NCBI GenBank assembly: GCA_022711195.1
Contig: JAKLFN010000113.1
Coordinates: 1-6,667 of the forward strand
Length of the DNA: 6,667 bases
Origin: Bacteroidota bacterium
GTDB lineage: Bacteria; Bacteroidota; Bacteroidia; Bacteroidales; VadinHA17
Reading direction: 5' to 3'
Shown here piece after piece: positions 1 to 6,667 of the stretch. How positions within the stretch are numbered: the first letter of the stretch is position 1; each line of letters opens with the position of its first letter. A model generated the notes under the pieces. It had not been told where the DNA came from and did not search any database. It was given only the letters and a program-made list of their open reading frames with translations. The position numbers and the translations under genes are program-made.

Positions 1-83
1 CCGCGCCTTTCACTGTCATCAGCCTGAGGCTTGGCAATTATTGCAAATAACTGCATCAGGATTTCAAGTATCTTTTCACTCAT
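1..83 (-). CDS. N-terminal fragment, probable ABC-type ATPase with TerB-like N-terminus
   Basis: The minus strand reads an ATG at 83-81 followed by 27 open codons that run off the left edge. The visible protein begins MSEKILEILMQLFAIIAK and continues PQADDSERR. This resembles the start of large Bacteroidota proteins annotated as ATP-binding cassette proteins whose N-terminus is TerB-like ('MSEKIL.ALMQLFAIIA'); that match is from memory of the family, not from a search. No Walker motif or other catalytic residue lies inside the fragment, so the function is an inference from the N-terminus only. The gene is divergent from clpB across a 287-bp AT-rich spacer. No perfect TAnnTTTG box lies upstream on its strand; the nearest is TAAGTTTT at 115-108. 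The start is the only ATG that gives this hydrophobic-helix N-terminus. Confidence 0.5.
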   Translation of the reverse strand, partial: MSEKILEILMQLFAIIAKPQADDSERR

Positions 84-280
84 TCAGGGTAAAACGGAAT
101 TGATTGAAAACTTAATGCTATTCTCTGATTAATAATAAAATAATTATTATGAAACCAGCGGTTATTTATACCACATACCCTTTAAACGAAGATTTAATGC
201 CAGGGTTTCAATAATTGAAGAACTAATTGCATCTGCCCGTTTCCTTTGCCTGCCATCCGGAATTATCCTCTGGCGACATA

Positions 281-311
281 TTGACATAATCCTATCGGAT
301 TTTGATGTCAA
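281..311. promoter_or_regulatory. Bulged inverted repeat in the clpB upstream region
   Basis: TTGACAT (281-287) pairs perfectly with ATGTCAA (305-311), and inside it AATCC (288-292) pairs with GGATT (297-301). This gives a 12-bp stem with a TATC loop and a three-base TTG bulge on the 3' side. The structure ends 59 bp before the chosen clpB ATG. It is not the CIRCE operator (TTAGCACTC-N9-GAGTGCTAA), and no T-run follows on either strand, so it does not look like a terminator. It could be an operator or a 5'-leader structure. No good TAnnTTTG box is visible in 84-370; the closest are TTCCTTTG at 241-248 and GGATTTTG at 297-304, so I do not call a clpB promoter. Confidence 0.4.
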
Positions 312-370
312 AAAGTCCCGGACCAGACACTGGCAGGCAATTTGAGAAAAGCCTTAAAAACAACACAAAT

Positions 371-2968
371 ATGAATTTCAGTAATTACACCCTTAAAGCT
401 CAGGAATCTGTTCAGAAAGCTTTTAATATAGCTGCGGGAAAAGGTCAGCAGGCGGTCGAATGTGCCCATATGCTGAAGGGAATAATGAGCGAGGCAGACA
501 GTATCACGGATTTTCTCTTTGGTAAGGCAGGTATTGATCCGCGACTGATAAGCCGTGATATTGACAGACTTATCGATTCATTTCCAAAGGTATCGGGTGC
601 AGAAGCATATATATCGGCAAACCTTCAGGAAGCATTCCGCAAGGCAGGCGATCAGGCTTCGGCAATGAAGGATAAGTTCATTACACCGGAACACCTGCTG
701 ATGGGGATCATGGGGATCAAAGACGAAACCTCAGGCATACTTAAGGATCATGGGGTCACAATTAAAGGCCTTAAATCGGCAATAGAAGAATTGCGGAAGG
801 GTGCTACGGTTGAAAACCAGACTTCAGATGATACATTCAATTCCCTTGAAAGATATGCTGTCAATCTTAATGAGAGAGCACGGTCAGGTAAGCTCGATCC
901 GGTAGTAGGCAGGGATGACGAGATCCGGAGAATACTTCAGATACTGGAGCGGCGGACAAAGAATAATCCCCTTATGATTGGCGAACCGGGTGTGGGAAAA
1001 ACAGCCATAGCTGAGGGAATAGCACACAGAATAGTCAGGGGCGATGTGCCTCAGGATTTGAAATCAAAAGTTATCTATTCACTGGATATGGGAGCGCTGA
1101 TTGCAGGAGCCAAGTACAAGGGTGAATTTGAGGAGAGACTGAAATCGGTTGTCAATGAAGTCATCAGTGCCGGGGGAGAGATAGTACTTTTCATTGATGA
1201 GATCCATACTCTTGTTGGTGCAGGAAAATCCGAAGGAGCAATGGATGCGGCCAACATCCTTAAACCGGCCCTGGCAAGAGGTGAACTGCGGGCGATCGGG
1301 GCTACAACTTTCAATGAGTACCAGAAATATTTTGAAAAAGACAAAGCCCTCGAAAGACGATTCCAGGTAGTAATGATCGATGAGCCCGGCAGGGAGGATT
1401 CCATTTCAATACTGCGGGGTATACGTGAAAAATATGAAACTCACCATAAGGTAATTATAAGGGATGAAGCAATAATAGCTGCTGTCGACCTTTCTACACG
1501 GTATATCACAAACAGGTTCCTTCCTGACAAAGCTATTGACCTTATCGATGAGGCTGCTGCAAAGCTCAGGCTGGAAATGAATTCGGTGCCCGATGAGATC
1601 GACGAGGCAAACAGGGCAATCACAAGGCTTGAGATTGAAAAAGAAGCTGTCAGAAGGGATGGTGACAAGGAAAAGGAAGAACATATATCAGGTGAACTGG
1701 CAGAAATGCAGGTAAGAAGAAATGAACTCAATGCTGCATGGAACTCCGAGAAAGATATTATTGAAAAGGTACAGATAAAAAAGGAGGAAGTCGAAGCTCT
1801 GAAATTCGAAGCCGAAAAAGCCGAAAGGGCTGGTGATTACGGGAAAGTAGCCGAAATACGCTATGGGAAAATTGCACTTGTTGAAAAAGAAATAGCTGAT
1901 CTCAAAGAGCAGATCGAGAAGAAAAGATTGAAGGGATCACTTGTTCAGGAAGAGGTCAGGTCGGAGGATATTGCGGAAATTGTATCAAAATGGACGGGGA
2001 TCCCTGTCTCGCGTATGCTCGAAAGCGAAAAGGAAAAACTGCTGAGACTTGAAGAGGAACTTCATAAAAGAGTGGTGGGGCAGGATGAGGCTATAAGGGC
2101 CGTATCGGATGCTGTAAGAAGATCGCGGTCAGGATTACAGGACCAGAAAAGACCCGTGGGATCATTCATTTTCATAGGTACTACCGGCGTAGGTAAAACG
2201 GAACTTGCCAGGGCTCTTGCTGAATTCCTCTTCAACGATGAGAACCTGATGACCCGTATTGATATGTCAGAATATCAGGAAAGACATTCGGTATCAAGAC
2301 TTATAGGAGCACCTCCCGGATACGTGGGATATGATGAGGGAGGGCAGCTTACTGAAGCGGTGAGACATAAACCATATTCGGTTGTACTGCTCGATGAGAT
2401 CGAAAAGGCTCATCCCGACCTTTTTAACCTTCTCCTCCAGGTGCTTGATGACGGCCGGCTGACTGATAATAAAGGACGTACCATTAACTTCCGGAACGTG
2501 ATAATTATTATGACTTCAAATATCGGTTCTGAAATAATAAGGGATCGTATGGAAAGGTGGAATAATAAAATGCCTGAAAAAGAGGAGGAAGGACTGAGAA
2601 AAGAGATATTTTCACTGCTCAGAAGATCAATGAGACCAGAATTCCTCAACCGTGTCGATGAAATAGTCATGTTCCACCCGCTTGATCTTGAACAGATAAC
2701 CGAAATAGTCAGATTGCAGCTGGGTAATCTCCGGAAACTTCTTGCCGGCTATAATATGGAGCTTGAAATATCTGAGGAAGCCATAATGTGGATAGCTGAG
2801 CATGGCTATGATCCGCAGTCTGGCGCAAGACCTGTCAAGCGGCTTATTCAGAGAGAATTAGTAAATGAACTCTCAAAGGAGATAATTGCAGGAAGAGTAT
2901 CAAAGGATTCTGTTGTAAGTATATCCGTGGAAAATGGAAGGCTTAAGTTCTCATCCGTTAATCCCTGA
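371..2968 (+). CDS. clpB: ATP-dependent chaperone ClpB (protein disaggregase)
   Basis: This encodes an 865-aa Hsp100 disaggregase, the usual ClpB length. ClpB forms a cytosolic hexamer that threads aggregated proteins through its pore, working with DnaK/DnaJ/GrpE. Domains in order: Clp N-domain (about 1-145); NBD1 with Walker A GEPGVGKT (204-211), pore-loop Tyr249, Walker B FIDE (274-277) and Arg fingers R329/R330; the ClpB-specific coiled-coil M domain (about 400-525, with the [13 protein letters not shown] segment); NBD2 with Walker A GTTGVGKT (603-610), pore-loop Tyr651 in GYVGYDEGG, Walker B LLDE (673-676), Arg finger R761 and sensor-2 GAR (R820). All catalytic residues are intact. The M domain and lack of a ClpP-binding IGF/L loop separate it from ClpA/ClpC. 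The frame is open upstream to a TTG at 302, but ATG 371 gives the standard N-terminus [15 protein letters not shown] after an A-rich leader. The upstream extension overlaps the 281-311 hairpin and is probably leader. Confidence 0.97.
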   Translation: MNFSNYTLKAQESVQKAFNIAAGKGQQAVECAHMLKGIMSEADSITDFLFGKAGIDPRLISRDIDRLIDSFPKVSGAEAYISANLQEAFRKAGDQASAMKDKFITPEHLLMGIMGIKDETSGILKDHGVTIKGLKSAIEELRKGATVENQTSDDTFNSLERYAVNLNERARSGKLDPVVGRDDEIRRILQILERRTKNNPLMIGEPGVGKTAIAEGIAHRIVRGDVPQDLKSKVIYSLDMGALIAGAKYKGEFEERLKSVVNEVISAGGEIVLFIDEIHTLVGAGKSEGAMDAANILKPALARGELRAIGATTFNEYQKYFEKDKALERRFQVVMIDEPGREDSISILRGIREKYETHHKVIIRDEAIIAAVDLSTRYITNRFLPDKAIDLIDEAAAKLRLEMNSVPDEIDEANRAITRLEIEKEAVRRDGDKEKEEHISGELAEMQVRRNELNAAWNSEKDIIEKVQIKKEEVEALKFEAEKAERAGDYGKVAEIRYGKIALVEKEIADLKEQIEKKRLKGSLVQEEVRSEDIAEIVSKWTGIPVSRMLESEKEKLLRLEEELHKRVVGQDEAIRAVSDAVRRSRSGLQDQKRPVGSFIFIGTTGVGKTELARALAEFLFNDENLMTRIDMSEYQERHSVSRLIGAPPGYVGYDEGGQLTEAVRHKPYSVVLLDEIEKAHPDLFNLLLQVLDDGRLTDNKGRTINFRNVIIIMTSNIGSEIIRDRMERWNNKMPEKEEEGLRKEIFSLLRRSMRPEFLNRVDEIVMFHPLDLEQITEIVRLQLGNLRKLLAGYNMELEISEEAIMWIAEHGYDPQSGARPVKRLIQRELVNELSKEIIAGRVSKDSVVSISVENGRLKFSSVNP

Positions 2969-2973
2969 GAGTC

Positions 2974-3071
2974 AACTTTTCGTCATCCTTCCCCCAGCCT
3001 TCGCTATAGCTTTGTCTGGCAAAGCATGAACCTCATAGCCGCCAAGTAAAGGTGTATTAGTGACGAAAGTT
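2974..3071. repeat. Loose inverted repeat with short hairpins downstream of clpB
   Basis: AACTTTTCGTCA (2974-2985) is matched in inverse by TGACGAAAGTT (3061-3071), apart from one missing A. Between them lies the first copy of a short repeat (2994-3033): CCAGCCTTC, then a palindromic GCTATAGC (3003-3010), then the hairpin GCTTTG-TCTGG-CAAAGC (3009-3025), ending in AACCT. The same CCAGCCTTC and CTGGCAAAGC blocks recur in the same order at 3408-3456. The stretch starts 5 bp after the clpB stop and overlaps the left end of the large palindrome at 3066. No open frame of note is present. A role in transcription termination is possible, but there is no hairpin followed by a T-tract. Confidence 0.5.
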
Positions 3072-3347
3072 TCCCCTCCTTTTTTTTAAGGAGGGGTGGC
3101 CGGGATTGCTGATTTTGAAATATTTACAATTCTATTTTCCCGGCCGGGGTGGTTGATACTATGTTGTTTTCTGAACTTGCTTTCTGTGAGATTCTTCGGC
3201 TTAAATTGATTAAATAAAACGAATTCAGTTGAAGAGTACTTAAATCTCAGAATTTAATCAACCACCCCGGCCAGACATTTATATTTCTATACATTAGATA
3301 ATTTTGTAGTCTGGCCACCCCTCCTTAAAAAAAGGAGGGGAAACTTT
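3066..3347. repeat. 282-bp nested palindromic element (MITE- or REP-like)
   Basis: The terminal inverted repeats at 3066-3101 (36 bp) and 3313-3347 (35 bp) are identical except for one T in a homopolymer (8 T against 7 A). Each terminal repeat is itself a hairpin, CCCCTCCTT / AAGGAGGGG. A second, perfect 16-bp inverted pair, GGCCGGGGTGGTTGAT (3142-3157) and its complement (3257-3272), lies inside, and a short inner pair GAGATT / AATCTC (3188-3193, 3243-3248) lies in the core. Between outer and inner repeats each arm has a 40-bp AT-rich spacer. There is no transposase frame, so if mobile it is non-autonomous. No clear target-site duplication is visible: the flanks are TGACG on the left and AGACT on the right. 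It sits between convergent genes, where it could also help separate transcripts. Repeats with CCCCTCC/GGAGGGG ends and GGCC cores are, from memory, common between genes in Bacteroidota. Confidence 0.8.
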
Positions 3348-3393
3348 AGACTCCAAAACTCTTTAAATTAAAGTCTATGCCCCGAACGCGGAA

Positions 3394-3485
3394 CCTGAAA
3401 CCTGGAACCAGCCTTCTCCGCCAGTTGGCGGATTCGGCTGGCAAAGCCTGGAACCTGAATGGAACCTGAAACCCGGAACCCGGAA
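3394..3485. repeat. Degenerate CCYGRAA heptamer array split by a hairpin
   Basis: Seven-base units of the form CCYGRAA occur at 3394-3407 (CCTGAAA, CCTGGAA), 3447-3460 (CCTGGAA, CCTGAAT) and 3465-3485 (CCTGAAA, CCCGGAA, CCCGGAA). The array is interrupted by a hairpin at 3408-3441: CCAGCC and TCCGCCA pair with TGGCGGA and GGCTGG, around a GT loop and a TTC/TTC internal mismatch. The block 3408-3456 shares CCAGCCTTC and CTGGCAAAGC with 2994-3033, so a related repeat lies on each side of the large palindrome. The array ends 2 bp before the stop of the STAS gene, which is read toward it. The minus strand stays open here, but the resulting peptide (VPGSGFQVPFRFQ-like) is just the translated heptamer. 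Confidence 0.65.
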
Positions 3486-3487
3486 CA

Positions 3488-3826
3488 CTAAATCCTGAAC
3501 GATTTAATACAATCCTCAAGATCCTCAAAGATCTCGAATATTGTATTCAGGTTAAGTGTCACGAAAAGATTTAGCATTGAGGGTTCAGGACATACGAATT
3601 TTATTGATCCGAAATTGTTCCGCGCTGTTTTATGAACAGAAAGAAAGCAACCGAATCCTGTGCTGTCAATGTACTGTACGCCTTTCAAATCTAAAATTAC
3701 CTTTGGACTGGAATTGTCAAGTACTCTGATGATCTCGTTCTTAAGTTCATCAGCGATGAGGGCATTTATTTTATCAACATTGAATGAAATAATATCAACC
3801 TTGTTACGCTTTTCAATATTTATCAT
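3488..3826 (-). CDS. STAS-domain protein, anti-sigma factor antagonist-like
   Basis: This is a 112-aa single-domain protein, the normal size for SpoIIAA/RsbV-type STAS proteins. The hallmark is VQYIDSTGFGC: the D-S-T-G loop places the candidate phosphorylatable serine at Ser55 (SpoIIAA uses Ser58). The preceding strand VILDLKG and the C-terminal amphipathic helices fit the STAS fold. In the known family, the unphosphorylated protein binds an anti-sigma kinase or other partner and phosphorylation releases it. No anti-sigma kinase, sigma factor or PP2C phosphatase is in the window, so the partner is unknown. Its ATG (3826-3824) follows directly on the TGA of the HPt gene (3829-3827) with no spacer. 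The two are therefore almost certainly cotranscribed and probably translationally coupled. No recognisable hairpin/T-run terminator follows; the heptamer array begins 2 bp past the stop. Confidence 0.88.
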   Translation of the reverse strand: MINIEKRNKVDIISFNVDKINALIADELKNEIIRVLDNSSPKVILDLKGVQYIDSTGFGCFLSVHKTARNNFGSIKFVCPEPSMLNLFVTLNLNTIFEIFEDLEDCIKSFRI

Positions 3827-4189
3827 TCAAATTTTTGTTAACCTGTTATTAACAAGATCATCAAGCTCTTTAACAGCTTCCCCGGTGTCGTGATCAAAAC
3901 GGTTTATATAGGATTCATATTTGTCGGCCTCGGCTCCGTCCTTAGCCTGAAGCTCAAAGGTCTTCAGCAGGGCGCCAAGATCGTTCATACCCATTATCAG
4001 AACCGAAGATTTGGCTTTATGTGCCAGCAAACCAAGTGAATAGAAGTCTTTATTCTTAAGAAGGGATCTCATCTCAGTAACAGTTTCAGCGACCTGACTC
4101 CTGAACATTCCGACCAGTTCAGATATTATTTCAGCATTACCGTCCGATACCGAATCGAGGTATTCGGGATTGATATAGTTATAGTTCAT
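3827..4189 (-). CDS. HPt (histidine phosphotransfer) domain protein
   Basis: This encodes a stand-alone 120-aa HPt protein that would accept and pass on phosphoryl groups between receiver domains in the cytoplasm. The motif LAHKAKSSVLIMGM puts the phospho-accepting histidine at His57. The usual HxxKGxS is here H-K-A-K-S-S, with Ser61 in place of Gly. Lys60 and the hydrophobic residues of the following helix are kept. The whole protein is predicted helical, starting with an N-terminal cap YINPEYLDSVSDGN typical of HPt domains. The frame is open up to an ATG at 4234, but I choose the ATG at 4189-4187 for two reasons: the protein then starts just before the conserved first helix, and the -7 promoter box at 4241-4234 covers the upstream ATG. 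There is no histidine kinase or receiver gene in the window. The stop abuts the STAS start. Confidence 0.85.
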   Translation of the reverse strand: MNYNYINPEYLDSVSDGNAEIISELVGMFRSQVAETVTEMRSLLKNKDFYSLGLLAHKAKSSVLIMGMNDLGALLKTFELQAKDGAEADKYESYINRFDHDTGEAVKELDDLVNNRLTKI

Positions 4190-4233
4190 AGATACAGACA
4201 ATTTTAACTTAGTTAACAGAATTCGTAGATGCA

Positions 4234-4241
4234 CAAATATA
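4234..4241 (-). promoter_or_regulatory. Bacteroidota-type -7 promoter element for the HPt-STAS unit
   Basis: The minus strand reads TATATTTG from 4241 to 4234, an exact match to the Bacteroidota -7 consensus TAnnTTTG. The -33 region is weak: the nearest candidate is TGTTTA at about 4261-4256, closer than the usual spacing. Transcription would start near 4227, leaving a leader of about 38 nt before the ATG at 4189. The leader holds a small TTAAC/GTTAA inverted repeat (4204-4216). This placement argues against the longer HPt frame starting at 4234. Confidence 0.5.
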
Positions 4242-4306
4242 AAATAATTTTTTTCTAAACATTATGATCTATGATTGCGACTGAAATCTATTGTTTTGTA
4301 AAAGTC

Positions 4307-4322
4307 AAATTAATATTAATTT
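4307..4322. promoter_or_regulatory. Perfect 16-bp AT palindrome upstream of the OmpA-family gene
   Basis: AAATTAATATTAATTT is a perfect 16-bp palindrome ending 23 bp before the ATG at 4346. The dyad could be an operator, but the region is very AT-rich and chance is a real alternative. A one-mismatch -7 box, TTGTTTTG, lies just upstream at 4291-4298 with no convincing -33 partner. If that box is used, the palindrome would overlap the transcription start. Confidence 0.25.
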
Positions 4323-4345
4323 TAAGGTGTGAAAAACTGCAATCT

Positions 4346-6484
4346 ATGAAGAGCCAATTAATTTCCCTGATTATTCTGCTGTTGATAAATCCGTCTTTTT
4401 CAGAGGCGCAGACAGATATCAAGATCCGGAAGAAAGAGTTTAAGACCGTCAGGGACGGTTTTAAAGAAGCTTGGAGTTATATTTCATCGGGTGATGATTA
4501 TTTTAAGGAAGGTTCGGTCTGGTATGGAAGCGCATATGAAGATTACAGGAAAGCCATGGTATATAATGATGCCAATCCTGCGCTGAACTATAAAACAGGT
4601 GCTGCTGCCCTTAATTCCGATAACAAGGAAAAGGCAGCCGGTTTTATGTTGAAAGCCTATGCGATGGATAAAGAGCTTACTGATGATTTGCTTCTCCTGA
4701 CCGGCCGGGCACTGCAATATGCAGGAAGATATGATGAAGCGATCACAATGCTGAATGATTATCTGAACACGGCTGTACCGAAAACAAAGGAAAATCTTTC
4801 AGATGCGAATAAATTTCTGGCGGAATGTAATTCTGCACTTGAACTGACCAGGGATACACTGAACGTTGAAATCCGGAATGCCGGATCAAACCTGAACTCC
4901 TTTGCCGATGATTATTCCCTTGTTTTTTCTTCCGATTTCAACACTCTCTATTTTGCCACCCGGCGTGAGGTGTCGAGGTCGAGCCTGTCACTTGTCGATG
5001 GAAAGTTTGATGAAAATATTTTTTGTTCCACCCGTCTTAACAATGACTGGGGTTCTGCATTTGCGGTGACCGGAGCCGTGAATACAAATTTCTGCGAAAC
5101 ACCTCTTTATCTCAGCCCTTCAGGGGATGAACTTTACGTATATACAGGCTATCAGAACGGCGGTGATATAAGACTTTCAGTAAAGAAAAAAGGAGTGTGG
5201 AAAGCTCCTGAAAAGGTTCCTTTCACAATTAATACCGGAGGAGCCGAAACATCATTCACATTCTCACCTTCCGGCAATGAAGTCTGGTTCGTTACTACAA
5301 AGGGGAAGAACAGCCTTGGCGGTAAGGATATTTATTTCATGAAAAAAACACCTGAATTCAATTGGTCAAAGCCTGAAAATGCAGGCCTCGCAATTAATAC
5401 TCCCCTTGACGAGGAATCAGTGAGATTTTCTGAACTGGGTGATACGATCTGGTTCAGTTCAAAAGGACATAACGCAATTGGAGGATACGATATTTTTTAT
5501 AGTGTAAGAGATTCAACAGGATTATGGAAAAAGGCGGTGAACTGTGGTTATCCGGTAAATACGCCCTGGGATGAACTGTTCTACAATCCCGATAAGAACA
5601 AAAAAGGAGCTTTCTACCTGGCATCAAACAGAACAGGTACAATGGGCGGACTCGATATTTTTCACGGAAATAAGCTTCCTCCAAAAATAGTTGAGTCTGA
5701 GCCTGTCCCGGCGCCGGTTGCCCCGCCGGATACAATAGTTCAGAAGATAATTATAGAGACTCAGCCTGTCAGACCCGATACTATTGTTGTTAAAGATACT
5801 GTTGTTGTAATAAGGGAGATCGCTCCTGAACCCGTCATTCAGCCCGAAAAACCGGCCGAACTGGTATTGTATCTCACAGGTAAGGTGCAGGACGCTGAGA
5901 CCGGCGATCCTGTAATGGCTAAAATTGATGTAATTGATCCTTCAACAGATATTGTAATTTCAACAACAGCCAGCTCTGATGCTGATGGCATTTACAGGGT
6001 AAGATTACCGGAGAAAAAATCATATATGATCGACTTCCGCAGTACCGGATTCCTTCCGGATATGAAGAAAATTATAATTCCTGAAAATTATTCGGAGGAT
6101 TATTACAAGCTCGATATGCCTCTTATAAAAGTGAAAGTGGGCAAGAAGGTTGTGCTTAACAATATTCTGTTCCAGACAGGAAAAGCCATACTTACATCAG
6201 GTTCCTATGCCGAACTCGACCGTCTGCTTGGAATACTCGGCGACAACCCGCTCATGAGGATTGAAATATCCGGACACACAGATAATACCGGAAGTCTTGC
6301 TCTTAACTCGAAGCTTTCCGAAGACAGGGCAAAAGCTGTTGTTGAATACCTGATTCAGAAAGGAGTCGACCAGGGTCGCCTTGAATTTAAAGGCTTTGGT
6401 CCGCAGCAGCCTATTGCTGATAATAAAACAGCCGAAGGAAGAGCACGTAACAGGAGAGTCGAATTTAAAATACTTGAATTCTGA
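4346..6484 (+). CDS. OmpA-family envelope protein, PorE-like (TPR, PD40 propeller, CRD, OmpA)
   Basis: This is a 712-aa exported protein. Residues 1-21 form a signal peptide ([21 protein letters not shown], cleavage before Gln22) with no lipobox cysteine. Order of domains: TPR-like helices (about 35-165); a PD40/WD40-like beta-propeller (about 175-440) with repeats such as [12 protein letters not shown] and GGKDIYF / GGYDIFY / GGLDIFH; a Pro/Val-rich linker (445-504); a carboxypeptidase-regulatory-like beta-sandwich (about 505-595, [13 protein letters not shown]); and an OmpA C-terminal domain (about 600-712) with GHTDNTG (643-649) and LSEDRA. Asp646 and Arg661 are the expected meso-diaminopimelate contacts, so it should bind peptidoglycan in the periplasm. 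The layout is that of PorE from the type IX secretion system, but Bacteroidota carry several paralogues with this layout, so orthology is unproven. ATG 4346 is chosen over an in-frame ATG at 4271 because it starts the signal peptide directly. gcvT follows 7 bp after the stop. Confidence 0.85.
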   Translation: MKSQLISLIILLLINPSFSEAQTDIKIRKKEFKTVRDGFKEAWSYISSGDDYFKEGSVWYGSAYEDYRKAMVYNDANPALNYKTGAAALNSDNKEKAAGFMLKAYAMDKELTDDLLLLTGRALQYAGRYDEAITMLNDYLNTAVPKTKENLSDANKFLAECNSALELTRDTLNVEIRNAGSNLNSFADDYSLVFSSDFNTLYFATRREVSRSSLSLVDGKFDENIFCSTRLNNDWGSAFAVTGAVNTNFCETPLYLSPSGDELYVYTGYQNGGDIRLSVKKKGVWKAPEKVPFTINTGGAETSFTFSPSGNEVWFVTTKGKNSLGGKDIYFMKKTPEFNWSKPENAGLAINTPLDEESVRFSELGDTIWFSSKGHNAIGGYDIFYSVRDSTGLWKKAVNCGYPVNTPWDELFYNPDKNKKGAFYLASNRTGTMGGLDIFHGNKLPPKIVESEPVPAPVAPPDTIVQKIIIETQPVRPDTIVVKDTVVVIREIAPEPVIQPEKPAELVLYLTGKVQDAETGDPVMAKIDVIDPSTDIVISTTASSDADGIYRVRLPEKKSYMIDFRSTGFLPDMKKIIIPENYSEDYYKLDMPLIKVKVGKKVVLNNILFQTGKAILTSGSYAELDRLLGILGDNPLMRIEISGHTDNTGSLALNSKLSEDRAKAVVEYLIQKGVDQGRLEFKGFGPQQPIADNKTAEGRARNRRVEFKILEF

Positions 6485-6491
6485 AAACATT

Positions 6492-6667
6492 ATGAAACAC
6501 ACACCATTCTTTTCAATTCACCAGGCAGCAGGAGCCAAAATGGTCCCTTTTGCAGGTTGGAACATGCCGGTAGAATACACAGGGATCAATGATGAACATG
6601 TTACTGTAAGGGAAAAAGCAGGGGTTTTTGATGTCTCCCATATGGGGGAATTCTTCGTTACCGGACC
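6492..6667 (+). CDS. gcvT: Aminomethyltransferase GcvT (glycine cleavage T protein), 5' part
   Basis: Only the first 58 codons are present; the gene continues past the right edge. GcvT takes the aminomethyl group from the lipoylated H protein and, with tetrahydrofolate, yields 5,10-methylene-THF and ammonia. The N-terminus is diagnostic: [20 protein letters not shown], then [25 protein letters not shown]. These are the folate-domain motifs of the family (W-x-MPV-x-Y and FDVSHMGE). The ATG at 6492 lies 7 bp after the stop of the PorE-like gene with no terminator or promoter between them, so the two are probably cotranscribed, although their functions are unrelated. There is no Shine-Dalgarno sequence, only an A-rich GAAAACATT leader. 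Confidence 0.93.
   Translation, partial: MKHTPFFSIHQAAGAKMVPFAGWNMPVEYTGINDEHVTVREKAGVFDVSHMGEFFVTG

Noticed and set aside
130..149. TAATAAT / ATTATTA inverted repeat in the left intergenic region
   Set aside because: Made only of A and T in an AT-rich spacer; 7-bp arms like these are expected by chance.
149..214. 21-codon frame MKPAVIYTTYPLNEDLMPGFQ upstream of clpB
   Set aside because: Too short to support, with no recognisable motif or ribosome-binding context. It lies in a divergent promoter region.
302..370. N-terminal extension of ClpB from a TTG codon at 302
   Set aside because: The extra 23 residues have no counterpart in ClpB, and the TTG falls inside the bulged hairpin. ATG 371 gives the family-standard start.
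1075..1731. Long minus-strand open frames inside clpB
   Set aside because: They are antisense shadows of the conserved ClpB NBD1 and M-domain coding sequence and resemble no known protein.
3071..3096. Rho-independent terminator of clpB at CCCCTCC...GGAGGGG
   Set aside because: The stem is strong, but the T-run is in the loop and not after the stem. The same hairpin recurs at the other end of the element, so it is better explained as a terminal repeat.
3346..3528. 60-codon minus-strand open frame (MRILRIVLNRSGFSVPGSG...)
   Set aside because: It is the translation of the CCYGRAA heptamers and the adjacent hairpin, and it overlaps the 3' end of the STAS gene. It shows no protein-like conservation signal.
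4190..4234. 15-residue N-terminal extension of the HPt protein from ATG 4234
   Set aside because: The perfect -7 box at 4241-4234 overlaps this ATG, so the transcript would begin downstream of it.

Overview
The window looks like chromosomal DNA of a Bacteroidota bacterium, probably of the order Bacteroidales. Four things point there. ClpB has the GTTGVGKT form of the second Walker A motif that I associate with this phylum. There is an OmpA-family protein with the TPR / beta-propeller / regulatory-like / OmpA layout of the type IX secretion protein PorE. Start codons follow A-rich leaders without a clear Shine-Dalgarno sequence. A perfect Bacteroidota-type -7 box (TAnnTTTG) lies upstream of the HPt gene. 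No plasmid, phage, CRISPR or resistance gene is visible.

Layout. Positions 1-83 (minus strand) hold only the first 27 codons of a gene that runs off the left edge; its N-terminus resembles a Bacteroidota ABC-type ATPase with a TerB-like start. An AT-rich divergent spacer (84-370) with a bulged hairpin at 281-311 leads into a complete clpB (371-2968, plus strand). Downstream, 2969-3487 is a 519-bp convergent intergenic region with no gene. It is packed with repeats: a 282-bp inverted-repeat element at 3066-3347, flanked by two related short repeats (about 2994-3033 and 3408-3456), the second lying inside an array of CCYGRAA heptamers (3394-3485).

Next, on the minus strand, is a two-gene unit read from 4189 to 3488: a 120-aa histidine phosphotransfer (HPt) protein whose TGA stop directly abuts the ATG of a 112-aa STAS-domain protein. 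Divergent from it, at 4346-6484 on the plus strand, is a 712-aa PorE-like OmpA-family envelope protein. Seven bases after its stop begins gcvT (6492 to the right edge), the aminomethyltransferase of the glycine cleavage system.

How the genes relate. clpB (protein disaggregation), the HPt-STAS pair (signalling), the PorE-like gene (envelope/peptidoglycan) and gcvT (one-carbon metabolism) do not form an obvious single pathway. The tightest functional link is the HPt-STAS pair, which could connect a phosphorelay to a partner-switch regulator. The most unusual DNA is the repeat cluster after clpB, especially the nested palindrome whose two halves keep the same spacing and folding potential despite different spacer sequences. 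I do not see a complete new defence or biosynthetic system here.
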